From assembly GCA_037176905.1 (NCBI GenBank), contig JBBBWG010000260.1, positions 5,331 to 38,406 on the forward strand: DNA of 33,076 nt. The letters run 5' to 3'. The notes beneath the pieces were generated by a model. It was not told the DNA's origin. It searched no databases and saw only the letters and a program-made list of their open reading frames with translations. Positions 32,740-33,076 of the stretch are shown piece after piece. Position 1 is the first letter of the stretch, and every line of letters begins with the position of its first letter. The stretch is from Azolla pinnata. Its lineage: Eukaryota; Streptophyta; Polypodiopsida; Salviniales; Salviniaceae. The translations under genes were made by a program, and so were the position numbers.

Positions 32740-33076
32740 ACGGTCCGTCTCCCTCCCGCTGTCTCCATGTCTTCTCTACTCAACGCTCTGCACAACAGCT
32801 ATGGCGATGGCGATCTCCCTCGCTCATTGTGCGCCCGGGAATTAGGGTTTCCCCTCCCCTTCCCTTCCCTTCCCTCCCCCTCCCCCTTCTGCAGAGCTGA
32901 AGAAGCCCGGGCACATGGAAACGGCGCACTGACGCGGACAAGACGACGTTGCATTTCCTTGCCCCCGCCTCTCCCCTTCTTTCCTTCACTGGGCCCTGGG
33001 CTTTCTTTACAGAATCTCTCCCCCCCTTCCCCCCTCCCGTGCGAGCCCTCTCAGCTTCAAGAACCTTGCCCCCCCC
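32740..33076 (+). promoter_or_regulatory. Pyrimidine-rich region with telobox, possible leader of a next gene
   Basis: A TC- and C-rich stretch with a telobox (attagggttt, 32841-32850) lies at the window edge. Telobox plus pyrimidine-rich sequence is common near plant transcription starts, especially of growth-related genes. No open frame begins before the window ends, so this is only an expectation. Confidence 0.3.

Noticed and set aside
31454..32845. Open frames of up to 268 codons rich in His, Met and Cys, resembling metal-binding proteins
   Set aside because: Same cause: repeat composition. Both strands and several frames are open together, with no family pattern.

Overview
The window reads as nuclear DNA of a land plant. 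It has spliced genes with GT-AG introns of about 70 to 1,570 bases, Arabidopsis-type telomere heptamers (TTTAGGG/CCCTAAA) at internal sites, and plant-specific gene families. The protein matches look like those of seed plants, but species and order cannot be fixed from sequence alone. A run of 100 Ns at 22645-22744 marks an assembly gap inside a tandem repeat.

Three protein-coding genes are well supported, all on the + strand and all reconstructed here exon by exon. (1) 5039-10303: a 14-exon, 409-residue nucleotide-sugar transporter of the plant CMP-sialic-acid-transporter-like clade. (2) 13498-15480: a two-exon, 137-residue secreted cysteine-rich protein, probably the plant DUF7866 family. 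(3) 23197-27260: a six-exon, 474-residue receptor-like cytoplasmic kinase of subfamily VII, closest in recalled motifs to Arabidopsis PBL34/35/36. A fourth protein trace, 19994-20697, is a broken cellulose synthase-like (GT2) fragment with a frameshift and an altered DxD motif. No tRNA, rRNA or CRISPR array was found.

Most of the rest is repeat. From left to right: an alternating purine-pyrimidine array (870-1520); a near-perfect 58-bp-arm hairpin (2869-3028); a degenerate array of about 108-bp period (3225-4440) that runs into the leader of the transporter; two minisatellites (12640-13310) and a 22-bp palindrome just before the secreted-protein gene; small and large interstitial telomeric blocks (16010-16076, 18219-19020, 29167-29330); a 63-bp repeat (21280-21700); a 48-bp repeat holding the gap (22455-22780); a 42-bp minisatellite inside the last kinase intron (25730-26790); several local tandem duplications; and a 1.1-kb alternating purine-pyrimidine array (31600-32690) with a strand switch and a CG-rich core.

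The three genes have unrelated roles (Golgi sugar-nucleotide transport, an apoplastic or secreted peptide, membrane-proximal signalling) and there is no sign that they form a pathway. The shared theme is structural: every gene has low-complexity or satellite DNA at its promoter, leader or introns. I see no clear new multi-gene system. The best leads are the hairpin, the satellite-derived promoter, the intronic minisatellite and the alternating purine-pyrimidine arrays.
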